NCBI GenBank assembly: GCA_019359275.1
Contig: JAHHHP010000006.1
Coordinates: forward strand, 1 to 64,000
DNA length: 64,000 nt
From: Myxacorys chilensis ATA2-1-KO14
GTDB taxonomy: Bacteria > Cyanobacteriota > Cyanobacteriia > Leptolyngbyales > Leptolyngbyaceae
Direction: 5' to 3'
Both the position numbers and the translations under genes were made by a program. The stretch's first letter is position 1, and every line of letters starts with the position of its first letter. The notes below the pieces were generated by a model. The model searched no databases, was not told the DNA's origin, and worked only from the letters and a program-made list of their open reading frames with translations. This document shows positions 46,745 through 56,621 of this stretch, one piece after another.

Positions 46745-47506
46745 ATGACGCAAGTTCTACCCCATCCCCCTACAACTGATGCTCGTCCTGCTGCTGCGGT
46801 ACAGGTAGGGGTTCCTCTAGAGCAACCCTCAAGCAATCAACTCGCCCCAAGCATCATTCAACTACGGCGGGTCAGTAAGGTCTATGACAACGGTAGCCAT
46901 GCCCTAGTTAACATTAATTTAGACATTAGAAAAGGCGATTTTCTGTTTATCACAGGCCCGTCTGGCTCAGGGAAGTCAACGCTATTAAAGATGCTATATG
47001 GCGATGAACGCCCATCGGACGGAGAAATTATTGTCGATAAAGAGTTTCCACATCAGTTGCGGGGTAACAAATTATCGATGCTGCGCCGCCGTATCGGGAT
47101 TGTGTTTCAGGATTACAAGCTAATTCCGCGCCGGACTGTAGCAGAAAACGTTTCGTTTGTGCTGTGGGCGCAGGGCTATAACCGTCAAGAGATCGCGCGC
47201 CGCTTACAGCCTGCTCTCAAGATCGTAGGACTGACTGACAAAGCCAATCGCTTCCCGGAAGAACTCTCTGGTGGAGAGCAACAGCGAGTCGGCATTGCTC
47301 GTGCGATCGTGGCTACTCCGCCGATCTTACTAGCAGACGAACCTACCGGAAACCTAGATCCCGATAACTCCTGGCAAGTTATTAAAATTCTAAAGAAGCT
47401 CAACCAGCTTGGCACTACCGTGGTAATCACAACCCACGATGAGAATCTGATTCGCTTGTCTAATCATCCTGTCGTGCAGATTCGGAACGGTAGACTCTAT
47501 CGTTAG
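46745..47506 (+). CDS. ftsE: Cell-division ABC transporter ATP-binding protein FtsE-like
   Basis: 253 residues. A 40-residue Pro-rich extension precedes an ABC ATPase domain. Walker [26 protein letters not shown], signature LSGGEQQRVGIARAI, Walker B LLADEPTGNLDP and the switch His in TTHDENL are intact. The pattern LKMLYGDERPSDGEI and RRRIGIVFQDYKLI is FtsE-like; FtsE with FtsX activates peptidoglycan hydrolases at division. An adjacent ftsX is not present. The ATG at 46745 is chosen; a TTG upstream is unlikely. Confidence 0.85.
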   Translation: MTQVLPHPPTTDARPAAAVQVGVPLEQPSSNQLAPSIIQLRRVSKVYDNGSHALVNINLDIRKGDFLFITGPSGSGKSTLLKMLYGDERPSDGEIIVDKEFPHQLRGNKLSMLRRRIGIVFQDYKLIPRRTVAENVSFVLWAQGYNRQEIARRLQPALKIVGLTDKANRFPEELSGGEQQRVGIARAIVATPPILLADEPTGNLDPDNSWQVIKILKKLNQLGTTVVITTHDENLIRLSNHPVVQIRNGRLYR

Positions 47507-47532
47507 ACCAAATCGGGAGGCCGGAGTTTACC

Positions 47533-47733
47533 CTACGCTTGCTCCATCCAATCGAAAATTTGATCGAGTTGAGCGATCGTAATCAGCCCATACTGCCAAA
47601 GAATCATCGGTAGATGCGGTAAATGAGCGCTGCTAGAATCACCGTGACGCACTGCCAAGTCGATCGCAGAGGTCGGTAGCGCTAACTCTTCTTTCAAAAA
47701 CCTAATAAAATCCCGCCGTCTTTTTGTTTCCAT
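47533..47733 (-). CDS. DUF2949 family small protein
   Basis: 66 residues, typical of the cyanobacterial DUF2949 family: RFLKEELALPTSAIDLAVRH then LPMILWQYGLITIAQLDQIFDWME. No function known. It is small, soluble and not a shadow since the family pattern is clear. It is convergent with the ftsE-like gene, with 26 bp between stops. Confidence 0.85.
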   Translation of the reverse strand: METKRRRDFIRFLKEELALPTSAIDLAVRHGDSSSAHLPHLPMILWQYGLITIAQLDQIFDWMEQA

Positions 47734-48016
47734 TTCAAAATCGCACCCTTATATAAAAAATGAGAAATGTTAAAAGAATTGTTTAACTGTTTTAGCAGCT
47801 TCCTATCGACTTCGTATCATCCAAAAGGGTTAGATTACCAGGATTAGAGTATCAGCCGATTGAGCCAAAATTTAAGCCACCGAATTCACGATTTGGCGTG
47901 ATCTGACGCTGCTGTACGTAGAAACACGGCTATTGTAGCTCATGAATTGCCCAAGTGTTCTGATCAGTTCATGTTTTGAGCGGGCACTTTAGAGGAATTA
48001 CGTTCAGGGTCAGACT

Positions 48017-48916
48017 ATGCCATCGACGCAGCAACTCATCATTTGGCGCAAACAAGCGGCCAACCGCATCTACCAATTGATTACAGGCTATACCGGAGAA
48101 GCACTTCAACCGACTGATTCACATGCCGACACGTTGTTACGACGGCTGAGCAATTTGCCTGAGCGACCCAGCGATCGCGCTCCCTACAAAGGCAGTTTTC
48201 CCGATGTGAGCATCAGCGTTGGACGAGTCAAAACTGCGAATCGACTCAAACAACTCATCATCAATATTAAAGGCGACAGTCTGCAACCCCAAGATGGCTG
48301 GGTGGACGATGCCTTGCGATCGCTACTCACGCTGCCCCTTAGAGGAGGCAACCCACCTTATGCAGACATTATTCCAGCAACCCCTCTGCCGTCGATTAGC
48401 TTCAATCAATTGTTAAAAATGGCGCTCTACGCTGATCCAGATCGCGTCAAACGCTTGTATCCTCATCTGCTTCTAACAATGGCGGAGTATGACATCACGA
48501 CCCCTCTTAGAGAAACTCACTTTCTGTCGCAACTCATTCATGAGTCCGGTTCCTTCCATTATGTTGAAGAGATTGATCCAGGCGACTACCTTGAAGGTCG
48601 TACCGATATTGGCAACACTCAACGGGGAGATGGTCGGCGCTACAAAGGCAGAGGCTTGATTCAGATTACGGGTAGAACAAACTACGAAGCGTGCGGACAA
48701 GATCTAGGAGTTGATTTGATTAACAATCCCGTCTTGTTAAAGAATGATGATTTAGCTTGCCTTAGTGCAGGCTGGTTTTGGCAGAAAAATAATCTGAATG
48801 AGTATGCGGATGCCGATGATATAGAGATGGTCACTCGGACGATTAATGGAGGTCTGAACGGATTTGCAGAGCGGCAAGAGTACTTAGCGATCGCAAAGGA
48901 AGTGCTTCGCGCTTAG
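48017..48916 (+). CDS. GH19 (chitinase/lysozyme-type) enzyme with N-terminal repeats
   Basis: 299 residues. Two similar N-terminal modules (about 7-48 and 70-107, ANRIYQLITGYTGEALQP and ANRLKQLIINIKGDSLQP) precede the GH19 catalytic domain (about 127-299). Catalytic glutamate E176 in LIHESGSFH and a second Glu at 184/185 are in place. GDGRRYKGRGLIQITGRTNYE is a GH19 signature. No signal peptide is visible, so export would need another route or the enzyme may work inside. It likely cleaves peptidoglycan or chitin-like polymer. Confidence 0.85.
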   Translation: MPSTQQLIIWRKQAANRIYQLITGYTGEALQPTDSHADTLLRRLSNLPERPSDRAPYKGSFPDVSISVGRVKTANRLKQLIINIKGDSLQPQDGWVDDALRSLLTLPLRGGNPPYADIIPATPLPSISFNQLLKMALYADPDRVKRLYPHLLLTMAEYDITTPLRETHFLSQLIHESGSFHYVEEIDPGDYLEGRTDIGNTQRGDGRRYKGRGLIQITGRTNYEACGQDLGVDLINNPVLLKNDDLACLSAGWFWQKNNLNEYADADDIEMVTRTINGGLNGFAERQEYLAIAKEVLRA

Positions 48917-48988
48917 ACTCGCTTAGAAAAGCGACTGAATGAGAGTAAATGATATAGTGCAAGCCGGACGGATTAGGCAAGTACGGCT

Positions 48989-49468
48989 ATGGGCATTTCT
49001 GACATTACAGTTAAAACCATCGACGGCGTAGACAAAAAACTAGGTGACTACGCAGGCGACGTTCTTCTGATCGTGAACGTGGCATCTCAGTGTGGGTACA
49101 CGCCTCAGTACAAGGGCTTGGAGCAACTGAGCCAGCAGTATAAAGACCAAGGGTTGCGTGTACTGGGATTTCCCTGTAATGATTTTGGGGCACAAGAACC
49201 GGGCACAAATGCAGAAATTCAGCAGTTTTGCGACCTTAACTACGGTGTCACCTTCGAGCTATTCGATAAAGTTCATGCCAAAGGCGCAAATCAGCATCTG
49301 CTGTACAAAACCTTGACGGATTCCGTGACTCCCTCTGGCGCAGTTAGCTGGAACTTTGAGAAATTTTTGATCGACAAAAAAGGTGAAGTGGTGGTTCGCT
49401 ATCGCAGTGGTGTGACTCCAGATAGTCCAGAATTGGTGGATGCGATCGAGAAAGAGTTGGCGAAATAG
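48989..49468 (+). CDS. Glutathione peroxidase family protein
   Basis: 159 residues of thioredoxin-like fold. Peroxidatic Cys C35 in NVASQCGYT, Gln in FGAQEPG (Q69) and Trp-Asn in WNFEKF (W121) form the catalytic set. A second Cys (C63 or C81) may be the resolving residue. It reduces hydrogen peroxide and lipid peroxides; in cyanobacteria these often use NADPH/thioredoxin rather than glutathione. It lies alone with ATG at 48989. Confidence 0.93.
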   Translation: MGISDITVKTIDGVDKKLGDYAGDVLLIVNVASQCGYTPQYKGLEQLSQQYKDQGLRVLGFPCNDFGAQEPGTNAEIQQFCDLNYGVTFELFDKVHAKGANQHLLYKTLTDSVTPSGAVSWNFEKFLIDKKGEVVVRYRSGVTPDSPELVDAIEKELAK

Positions 49469-49546
49469 ACGCTCGTCGCCTTGATCAACGACGCCTTTTG
49501 ACCTGAGCTAAATCGCTTGCTGAGTGTCCTTCCCCTAGAGCGCTTT

Positions 49547-50338
49547 ATGTTTCTATTTCTCTCGAAGTTGCTGCCGATCTTCCTCTACCCGCTCGGACTA
49601 AGTTGCCTGCTGCTCGTTATCACGTTTGTTTTGATTCTTCAGAAGCGATCGCGCCTCGCGCTCATTCCCCTGATTGTGGTGCTAGGGTTGCTGACGTTGA
49701 GCGGCAGTGCGCGGTTTAGCGACGCCCTTGTGAAATCTCTCGAATTCCAAACGATTCCTCAGGGCCAGTTGCCAAAAGCCGAAGCGATCGTAGTGCTTGG
49801 CGGGGCAACAGAATCTGCGATCGCGCCCAGACCGTGGGTTGAGTTGCGTGAAGAAGGCGATCGCGTGTTATATGGGGCGAAACTCTACCGCGATGGCAAA
49901 GCGCCGAAGGTTATTCTCAGTGGCGGACGGGTCGATTGGCGAGCGGGCAGCGCGTCTGAGTCGGAAGATATGGCAGTTCTGATGGAAACAATGGGCGTAC
50001 CGCGATCGGCAATGCTGCAAGATCCAACGTCTCTCAATACCCGCGAGAATGCAGTAAATGTGAAGAAAATTATAGACGCTCAAGGCATTCGACGAGTGTT
50101 GCTTGTGACCTCTGCAATGCACATGCCGCGATCGCTCTTAATTTTTCAGAAATTAGGCATTGATGCTATTCCTGCCCCCACGGACTACACCGCACTGACG
50201 CTCGATCAAGCCAGTAAAAACAGTACAGAAGCTGCCATTCTAGATGCGTTGCCCGATGCTGATCAGCTCCGTCGCACGACGCGAGCGTTGAAAGAATACA
50301 TTGGTATTTTTGTTTATCAGTTGCGAGGCTGGGTATAA
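49547..50338 (+). CDS. YdcF/SanA family DUF218 membrane protein
   Basis: 263 residues. Two N-terminal membrane helices (about 7-28, 35-55), then a DUF218 domain (about 75-230) with AIVVLGGATE, RVLYGAKLYRDGKAP, KVILSGGRVDW, SLNTRENAVNVKKI and MHMPRSLLIFQKLGI. The family is linked to envelope barrier function (ElyC/SanA) in other bacteria. ATG at 49547 (in MFLFLSKLL) preferred to TTG at 49517 because the hydrophobic segment then starts at once. Confidence 0.85.
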   Translation: MFLFLSKLLPIFLYPLGLSCLLLVITFVLILQKRSRLALIPLIVVLGLLTLSGSARFSDALVKSLEFQTIPQGQLPKAEAIVVLGGATESAIAPRPWVELREEGDRVLYGAKLYRDGKAPKVILSGGRVDWRAGSASESEDMAVLMETMGVPRSAMLQDPTSLNTRENAVNVKKIIDAQGIRRVLLVTSAMHMPRSLLIFQKLGIDAIPAPTDYTALTLDQASKNSTEAAILDALPDADQLRRTTRALKEYIGIFVYQLRGWV

Positions 50339-50352
50339 CCATCCTAAACACT

Positions 50353-50967
50353 CTAATAGCTAGCTCGAATCGCTTCTCTAAACTGTAAAACAGCATCTAA
50401 AGGTTCCGGGTTAAGCACGAACGATGCCAGTAACTCCAAGTCTAAATTTGGCAAAAACTCGCTGCGAATCATTTGCTCATAGTGATTGCCTCTAAGACAG
50501 TAAACTGAAAATTTATTATTTCTCCAGAACCATACTTCCGGTACTTCTAGTCCCTGATAGACTTCAAGCTTATTAATGCCACCACTTGTCTTGACAACCT
50601 CGATTGCAATATCGGGAAACTCTTTTTCAGTTCCAATGCAGTAACACTCGTCAGGCTCAGCCCCTCTTGATTTTGCCTTTTTCCGAAACGTCGTAGAACC
50701 CAACGGATAATATCGAATCTGATTCTCTTGAAAATAAGCTTCCAATAACGAGCCGATCGCAGATTTGTTCGATTCGTGCCTTCGGCTTGGAGACATCAGT
50801 TCTAGAGTTCCTTCTAAATAAGTCACATGCAGTCCCGGAAAATCGTCTCCTATGTCTTCAAGTAGCGCTTCGTATTGCTGCCAGCTAATATCTGTAAAGA
50901 TATGGCACTGCGCCGTATCTTCTGAATCAGGCTGATTGAGGAATCGCTCTAGGAGTTCAAGATGCAT
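50353..50967 (-). CDS. Uma2 family endonuclease-like protein (DUF820), second copy
   Basis: 204 residues with the PD-(D/E)XK pattern: AEPDECYCIG (PD), DIAIEVVKTSG (D/E-x-K) and VYQGLEVPEVWFWRNN. It differs clearly from the copy at 31036-31692, so it is not a recent duplicate. Function unknown; such genes occur dozens of times in cyanobacterial genomes. It is convergent with the DUF218 gene. Confidence 0.88.
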   Translation of the reverse strand: MHLELLERFLNQPDSEDTAQCHIFTDISWQQYEALLEDIGDDFPGLHVTYLEGTLELMSPSRRHESNKSAIGSLLEAYFQENQIRYYPLGSTTFRKKAKSRGAEPDECYCIGTEKEFPDIAIEVVKTSGGINKLEVYQGLEVPEVWFWRNNKFSVYCLRGNHYEQMIRSEFLPNLDLELLASFVLNPEPLDAVLQFREAIRASY

Positions 50968-51012
50968 AAAAAGGAAGCGGGATTTACTCTAGTTTTACCT
51001 ACTTCTTAAACC

Positions 51013-51861
51013 TTACGAATGCATCTTGACCGAAGGAATAGACTTCTTAGGGTTCTCTAACGGGACACTCCGCCGCGCCGCTTCGACAAACCGACTGACT
51101 CGAATTGGATCGATCGGGTTTTCGCGCTTGCCTTGACGCTTGAGCGAACTCGACACAATCACCCCATCTGCTGCGTGCATCAGGTCAGAAATATTTTCCC
51201 AGTCGGCTCCACTGCCGATAAACACCGGAGTTCCGTTGGCAGCAGCACTAGCGAGTTCAAGATCCTCTCGGCTCGTCGGGTTACCCGTCGCCCATCCAGA
51301 CAGAATCACCGCATCGGCTAAGCCGCGTTCGATCGTATCTTGTACTGCTGTCGTCAAATTCACCGACCCCAGAGGGCGAGCATGTTTGACTAGCACATCT
51401 GCCATAATTTTGACATCGCTGCCCAACTCACGACGATAGCGCATTAGCTCGTGAGCGCGACCCTCGATCAAGCCCTGATCGGTCGCCATAATGCCCGTCC
51501 AAACGTTAACGCGGATGAATTGAGCCTGCACACAGGACGCGATCGCAAGCGCACTGCGGGCATCATTCCGTAGCACATTCAGCCCAATGGGCAGCGTCAC
51601 GAGGTTCATCAGCCGTTGCACCACAACCGTCATCGCGCTCACCACCGCAGGGTCAACTTGATCCTTTGGAAAGGGCGCATCAAAAAAATTTTCGACAATC
51701 ATGCCATCGACGCCACCTGCCGCGAGAGCCGTTGCTTCTTGCTCTGCTCGATCGATCACCGCTTTGAGACTGCCTCCCCAACGCGGAGACGTGGGCAACG
51801 GCAGCAAATGCACGACGCCAATGACGGGATTCGGAGTTTTGAATACTTGGTTTAAGTCCAC
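51013..51861 (-). CDS. btpA: Photosystem I biogenesis protein BtpA
   Basis: 282 residues. BtpA is needed for stable photosystem I accumulation in cyanobacteria, particularly at low temperature. The BtpA/SgcQ family TIM barrel is visible: PVIGVVHLLPLPTSPRWGG, DGMIVENFFDAPF, VNVWTGIMATDQGLIEGRA, ADAVILSGWATG and FIGSGADWENI. The start is GTG (51859-51861). Upstream, a short ATGCCTAA-type repeat lies between the start and 51903. Confidence 0.92.
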   Translation of the reverse strand: MDLNQVFKTPNPVIGVVHLLPLPTSPRWGGSLKAVIDRAEQEATALAAGGVDGMIVENFFDAPFPKDQVDPAVVSAMTVVVQRLMNLVTLPIGLNVLRNDARSALAIASCVQAQFIRVNVWTGIMATDQGLIEGRAHELMRYRRELGSDVKIMADVLVKHARPLGSVNLTTAVQDTIERGLADAVILSGWATGNPTSREDLELASAAANGTPVFIGSGADWENISDLMHAADGVIVSSSLKRQGKRENPIDPIRVSRFVEAARRSVPLENPKKSIPSVKMHS

Positions 51862-52009
51862 AATGCCTAAACAATGCCTAAATAGTAGAATGCCTAAACA
51901 ATCGGCTTTCTGAGCAACATCACTACTGAAAATGATAACGTCTTAGCGCACCCGAGGAGACCCCACCATCTTCATAAACTGCTAACCTCTGATTTTAGAC
52001 ACGTTGATT

Positions 52010-52756
52010 ATGTTACTCCACCTCAGTACCTGGCAAGAAGTCGAGACCTATCTCGAACACTCCAGAGGAATTATTTTTCCGATCGGATCAACTGAACAGC
52101 ATGGCCCTACCGGACTGATAGGAACGGATGCAATTTGTGCAGAAGCGATCGCGCATGGAGTTGGAGACGTCACCCAAGCCCTCGTTGCGCCGACCATTCA
52201 GGTCGGCATGGCGCTCCATCATACCGCTTTTCCGGGAAGTATTAGCCTCCGCCCCAGCACGATGATTCTGCTCATTCGTGACTACCTCACTTCTCTAGCA
52301 AAAGCTGGATTTCGCAAATTCTTCTTCATCAACGGACACGGTGGAAATGTCGCGACCCTAAAAGCCGCCTTTTCTGAAACCTACGCTCATCTGGCAGAAA
52401 TCGGCATTCCTCACAGCCACCTAATTCATTGTCAAGTGAGTAATTGGTATATGGGCAGTTCGGTCTATAAATTAGCAAAAGAATTATACGGCGACCAGGA
52501 AGGCTCTCACGCAACGCCGAGTGAAGTAGCGCTAACGCAGTACGTTTATCCAGCATTCATTAAACACGCGCCCCTTAGTGAAGCTGTATCAAAAGACCAC
52601 CAAATTTATAGCGCCGTCGATTTTCGTCAGCGATACCCCGATGGACGAATGGGGTCAAATCCTGCCCTAGCGACTCCAGAACACGGGCAGCAGTTCTACC
52701 AGTTAGCGGTTGAGGAAATGAGTGAAGCCTACTTCAAGTTTTTGGCCGCCGCATAA
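52010..52756 (+). CDS. Creatininase family protein (amidohydrolase-like)
   Basis: 248 residues with the creatininase fold. Metal ligands are in PIGSTEQHGPTGLIGTDAI and FINGHGGN, with EGSHATPSEVALT near the C-terminal end. In cyanobacteria related proteins are often annotated as creatinine amidohydrolase or MftE-like, but the substrate is unknown. The ATG at 52010 is preferred to TTG at 52004. It is divergent from btpA and convergent with the large kinase gene. Confidence 0.9.
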   Translation: MLLHLSTWQEVETYLEHSRGIIFPIGSTEQHGPTGLIGTDAICAEAIAHGVGDVTQALVAPTIQVGMALHHTAFPGSISLRPSTMILLIRDYLTSLAKAGFRKFFFINGHGGNVATLKAAFSETYAHLAEIGIPHSHLIHCQVSNWYMGSSVYKLAKELYGDQEGSHATPSEVALTQYVYPAFIKHAPLSEAVSKDHQIYSAVDFRQRYPDGRMGSNPALATPEHGQQFYQLAVEEMSEAYFKFLAAA

Positions 52757-52862
52757 TTTAGCGCCCGGTAGTGTTGTCGTGATCAAGTGTTGTCATGATC
52801 AACATGTCCATAACACTACCGTCTCCAAGCAGGCAGAGAGTAAAATCTGCGTAGAGCCAAGC

Positions 52863-55800
52863 TCAATTCGTCAAAATTTGGTTAATTTGGCTGAGCAATT
52901 CCTCCATCGGCAACGGCGGAAGAGTATGGGTAGAAAGGCTATTCAGCACCGCAAAAACCTCATCCTCTAACTGGCTCGACCGAGCGCCATTTGCCGTTGA
53001 GTAATGGTCAATCACGAGAACAGGCGGCTTGTGAGGCAACTGTTCGATCGCATTCAAGACATCTCGGCTAGAGTCGTCCAAATCAGTTTCATGCCAATAG
53101 ACCAGCAGCAAATCGACGCTTCTAGTTTGAAGTTTTTGCAGCGCTTCGGCGTGCGATCGCGCCACCATTCCCCGAAACCCAGCCGTTTGCAGGTACTGTA
53201 TCAGCGCTTGCAGCCATTCCGACTCTTGGAGATGGGCGTCCTTCACATTGCCTAACTTCGCCGCATCGAGCGCCAACACCAACGGACGCCACGCAAACCC
53301 TGCCGCAACCTGAATCACCTGAAGTAATGCCGATGTTTCTGACTGTTCAGCAGAAACCGATGGCTCCACGAGGGGCGCTAGGCACGGAAAGACGGTCAAG
53401 CCAGACACTTGGTTCGCCGCTTGAGTGGTAGCAATATCGAGCGTCACGAGGGGCAGGGAGGAAAGAAACGATTGCTCTCCCAACCGCTTTAAATATGCAG
53501 CCGGATCGGGCATCGCTGGATCAAGCACAACGACATTAGGCTTCCAAACCTGGGCGAGTAGCTCCGCTTGCTCTAGATCATCGGCTTCGAGAACGCGGTA
53601 GTTGTGGCTATGCAGCAGCGCATTCAGATCGATCGCCGCTTTGGGGCTTGAGCGATGTAGATCGGCATACCGGGTCGGACTGATTCGCAGCACAACTAAG
53701 TTTGACTCAGGCTCAGAGGACTCAATAGACGCTGCTTCAGTAAATTGGCTGAGAATCTGCTTAAGCGGCTTTTTAGCAATGGGCAAGCTTAAAAACCCAT
53801 CCGCCTGATTGCGGTAGGCAGAGGTGCGATCGTTGCGAGTCCCCATCACAATCACAGGAATGCCTCGCGTTTGGGCATCGGCCTTTAAAAGCGTCAGCAC
53901 ATCCCACCCCGATAGAGTCGGTAAAAGCGGATTGAGAAACACTGCGCAGGGCTGCAAGCGACGAGCTTTTTCGACCGCTTCGGTTCCTGAGCGAGCGACG
54001 ACGAAGCGATAGCCGAGTTCACCCAGTTGCTGAGCCAGGCTTTCGAGCGATCGCACCACGGCTTCTACAATCAGCACCAACCGATTTTGAGTCGGGCGAT
54101 GAATCATTCCACCAATGGTTCGAGTTGGCTGCGGGTGCGTCGGCGGCAGCAACAGAGTAAATTGGCTGCCCTGATGTTCTTCAGATGTAAAGGAAATATC
54201 GCCACCGTGAAGCCGCGCTAAGCGTTGCGTCAGCACAAGTCCGAGTCCCGCCCCTTCAAACCGTCGCGTCAACGGGTTCTCAAGCTGCTGGAATTTCTGA
54301 AAAATAAGATGTTGTTTTTCTGCTGGAATTCCAATTCCTGTATCCCACACAGTAAAAGCGATCCAGCCTTCCCATAAGCTCACATCCAGCCCGATGACTC
54401 CCGAAGCCTCGGTGAACTTCAACGCATTGGAGAGGAGGTGAACCAGCATTTGACGCAGCCGCAATTCATCTGCCACCAATGTTTCTAGCCCTGGTTCGAT
54501 CGTGTAGCTAAAGGCAGGACTCCCTGAATCCGTGTCTGATTCGTGTTCTTCAAAACAGAGGTTCTGGGCTTGCTCAAAGGCGCGATCGCACACGGTTGCG
54601 ATAGTCACTGGCTCTAGGGCTAACTCTAATTGCCCACTTTCCATGCGGGTTAGATCGAGAATGTCATTCACGATCGTCATCAAATGCCGCCCGCTTTTGT
54701 GAATCAGGTTGGCATAGCGCACCTGTCGCTCATTCAGCGAACCGGACAACTGGTCTTTGAGCAAACCCGATAAGCCCAGTACTGCCGTGAGCGGCGTTCT
54801 CAACTCGTGGCTGATGCAGGCTAAAAACTCATCCTTCAACCGATTGAGGTGAACTAAATCTGCATTTTTAGCCGCTAATTCTCTAGCCAGATGATGCTGC
54901 TCGGTGACATCCTGCGCTAGCACAAGCCACAAATCTTCTTCGGGCAAGGAGGGAGATGGCAGGCGCATTCCGGGTGGCACTCCATCTAGCGTTGCCAGCT
55001 TAAACGGCGACTTTGACCACGATGGGACAGCTGAGAATATCTCTAACTCCCGCCCCAATAGTAAGTCACCTAGCGGAATCTTGATAAACTGTAGAGTCCG
55101 TTCTTGTCCACTCTTTAATGGGCAAACGCAAATACAGGTATTGGGAGTGGCACCTACCTGGCACGAACCCACCGCCAGAGGCGGCTCCTCATCCGAATGC
55201 CCGACCGTATTTTCTAACGACTGCCGGTTGACGTCGGCTTCGGGCGGCGGCATCGTATATTCTAAAACGGCGGCGGCTTCGCGTTGCAGCCAGCCCGGAT
55301 CGACTAAATCGCCCAACTGCTGTTGCCAGTGTATGTTTCGAGCCACGACATCGCCTGCTGTCGTTTGCAGCATGAGCGGCAACGGTAACCGCTCTAGAAA
55401 TTGCATTAGCGATCGCAGCGCCGCGACTGGCTCTGCTAAGCTCCTCGGAAGCGCTGGTTTAGTCGAAGCGACCAAAGAATGCGATTGAACCTGAGTCCGG
55501 AGCTGATCGATTTGCCAGCGCAACTGCCGCTTCATGCGCACCATATCAGCGGGCAATTCAGCGGCTTCTGGTAGGCCTTCTGGTAGGCCTTCTGGTTGAA
55601 CCGGATGCCGCTTAGAGATGTTGGTCAGCGTCGTTAATTTTGCACCCGCTCCATTGTCTTCATTGAACTCTAAGGATATTCTTTCAAGGTCGCGGGTTCG
55701 CACCGTGTCAAGACTAGTTCTCAAGCTACCGTCTCGGTCGTTTGAGGTCGCGATCGCTAAGAACTTTCGCAGGTAGAAAATATCGACAACGCCCAAATAG

Positions 55801-56132
55801 TTGCGATCGCAATCAATGACTGCCCAAAATCGCACTGGAGAATACTCCAGTTCTGCCATGTAATCGCTCAGCCTCTGATCCTGCACAACACAGGGCAGCG
55901 AGTCAGTCTTCAGTAACGTTGAAAGGGGTTGGTGGGCGTAATCTGCTCCCAAGAAAGGCAGCAGTTGGCGGAAATGAACTAAACCAACAGGATAATTCGA
56001 GTCGTCAATCACCACGACGCGATCGTACGCCTGCTGGTGAACTATTTCAGCCGCGATCGAAATGCCTGCCGAGGCGGAACAAACGGGGGCAGGTTCAATA
56101 AACTCACGGAACTTAGCATTGAGTATAACCAT
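52863..56132 (-). CDS. CBS-domain hybrid histidine kinase with degenerate receiver domains
   Basis: 1089 residues. N-terminal CBS pair (about 8-130), a central PAS-like region (about 240-410), HisKA with phosphorylatable H442 in FLACISHELRTPL, and HATPase with N-box LLSNALKF (567-574), DTGIGIP and GAGLGLVLTQR. Receiver-like domains follow (about 683-795, 810-930, 960-1088). The first has N734 where the phosphate-accepting Asp is expected; the second keeps an Asp in VVVLDPAMPD. No membrane helix is predicted, so it is likely cytoplasmic. It is divergent from kaiABC across a 490-bp spacer, which suggests but does not prove a clock link. Confidence 0.85.
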   Translation of the reverse strand: MVILNAKFREFIEPAPVCSASAGISIAAEIVHQQAYDRVVVIDDSNYPVGLVHFRQLLPFLGADYAHQPLSTLLKTDSLPCVVQDQRLSDYMAELEYSPVRFWAVIDCDRNYLGVVDIFYLRKFLAIATSNDRDGSLRTSLDTVRTRDLERISLEFNEDNGAGAKLTTLTNISKRHPVQPEGLPEGLPEAAELPADMVRMKRQLRWQIDQLRTQVQSHSLVASTKPALPRSLAEPVAALRSLMQFLERLPLPLMLQTTAGDVVARNIHWQQQLGDLVDPGWLQREAAAVLEYTMPPPEADVNRQSLENTVGHSDEEPPLAVGSCQVGATPNTCICVCPLKSGQERTLQFIKIPLGDLLLGRELEIFSAVPSWSKSPFKLATLDGVPPGMRLPSPSLPEEDLWLVLAQDVTEQHHLARELAAKNADLVHLNRLKDEFLACISHELRTPLTAVLGLSGLLKDQLSGSLNERQVRYANLIHKSGRHLMTIVNDILDLTRMESGQLELALEPVTIATVCDRAFEQAQNLCFEEHESDTDSGSPAFSYTIEPGLETLVADELRLRQMLVHLLSNALKFTEASGVIGLDVSLWEGWIAFTVWDTGIGIPAEKQHLIFQKFQQLENPLTRRFEGAGLGLVLTQRLARLHGGDISFTSEEHQGSQFTLLLPPTHPQPTRTIGGMIHRPTQNRLVLIVEAVVRSLESLAQQLGELGYRFVVARSGTEAVEKARRLQPCAVFLNPLLPTLSGWDVLTLLKADAQTRGIPVIVMGTRNDRTSAYRNQADGFLSLPIAKKPLKQILSQFTEAASIESSEPESNLVVLRISPTRYADLHRSSPKAAIDLNALLHSHNYRVLEADDLEQAELLAQVWKPNVVVLDPAMPDPAAYLKRLGEQSFLSSLPLVTLDIATTQAANQVSGLTVFPCLAPLVEPSVSAEQSETSALLQVIQVAAGFAWRPLVLALDAAKLGNVKDAHLQESEWLQALIQYLQTAGFRGMVARSHAEALQKLQTRSVDLLLVYWHETDLDDSSRDVLNAIEQLPHKPPVLVIDHYSTANGARSSQLEDEVFAVLNSLSTHTLPPLPMEELLSQINQILTN

Positions 56133-56621
56133 TGAGACCTGCCGTGGAGCTAAACATCGAGAGCGCCAACGCCTACATGTTAGCCAGTTGTCAACTCTGT
56201 GCGAATGAAAAATTAGGTATTGTTACCAGAAATACAATGATTTAAGACAATTTATTAAGCCCTAAATACTATGCCTTTTGCAGAACCTTGTTGCAGAAAC
56301 TTCATTTCAGCCTTTGCCTTCATGTAGTTTCTTAGTTTCTTATGTGTTAGGAGAACCGCTTAGTTCCGAACTTCTGATCGAGAGGATATGTCCTCTTGTC
56401 ATTATAATGAACAATGTACGATAAGGTTTAAATAATCATTAAGTCTTTCAGCATTTTGTTTTCGAGGCTCTCCATCAAAGCATAGTCCGAATCCTTGTGG
56501 GGCCAATCATTAAGATGCTCCTTGACCTGAGTGCTTAAGTTTGTTCCATTGCATTCCTTACTCTCACTGTTTAAGATTTGTTCTTAGATTGTTTTATGTC
56601 ATTTCGCAGGGTTAGTCAGCC
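56133..56621. promoter_or_regulatory. Intergenic between the hybrid kinase and kaiA; probable kaiA promoter region
   Basis: 489 bp, AT-rich. AGAGGA TATG TCCTCT (56381-56396) is a short perfect hairpin, and TATAAT (56403-56408) directly after it is a candidate -10 box about 215 bp before kaiA. No clear -35 or known clock element could be identified. The ORF-free stretch likely carries the promoters of both divergent genes. Confidence 0.45.
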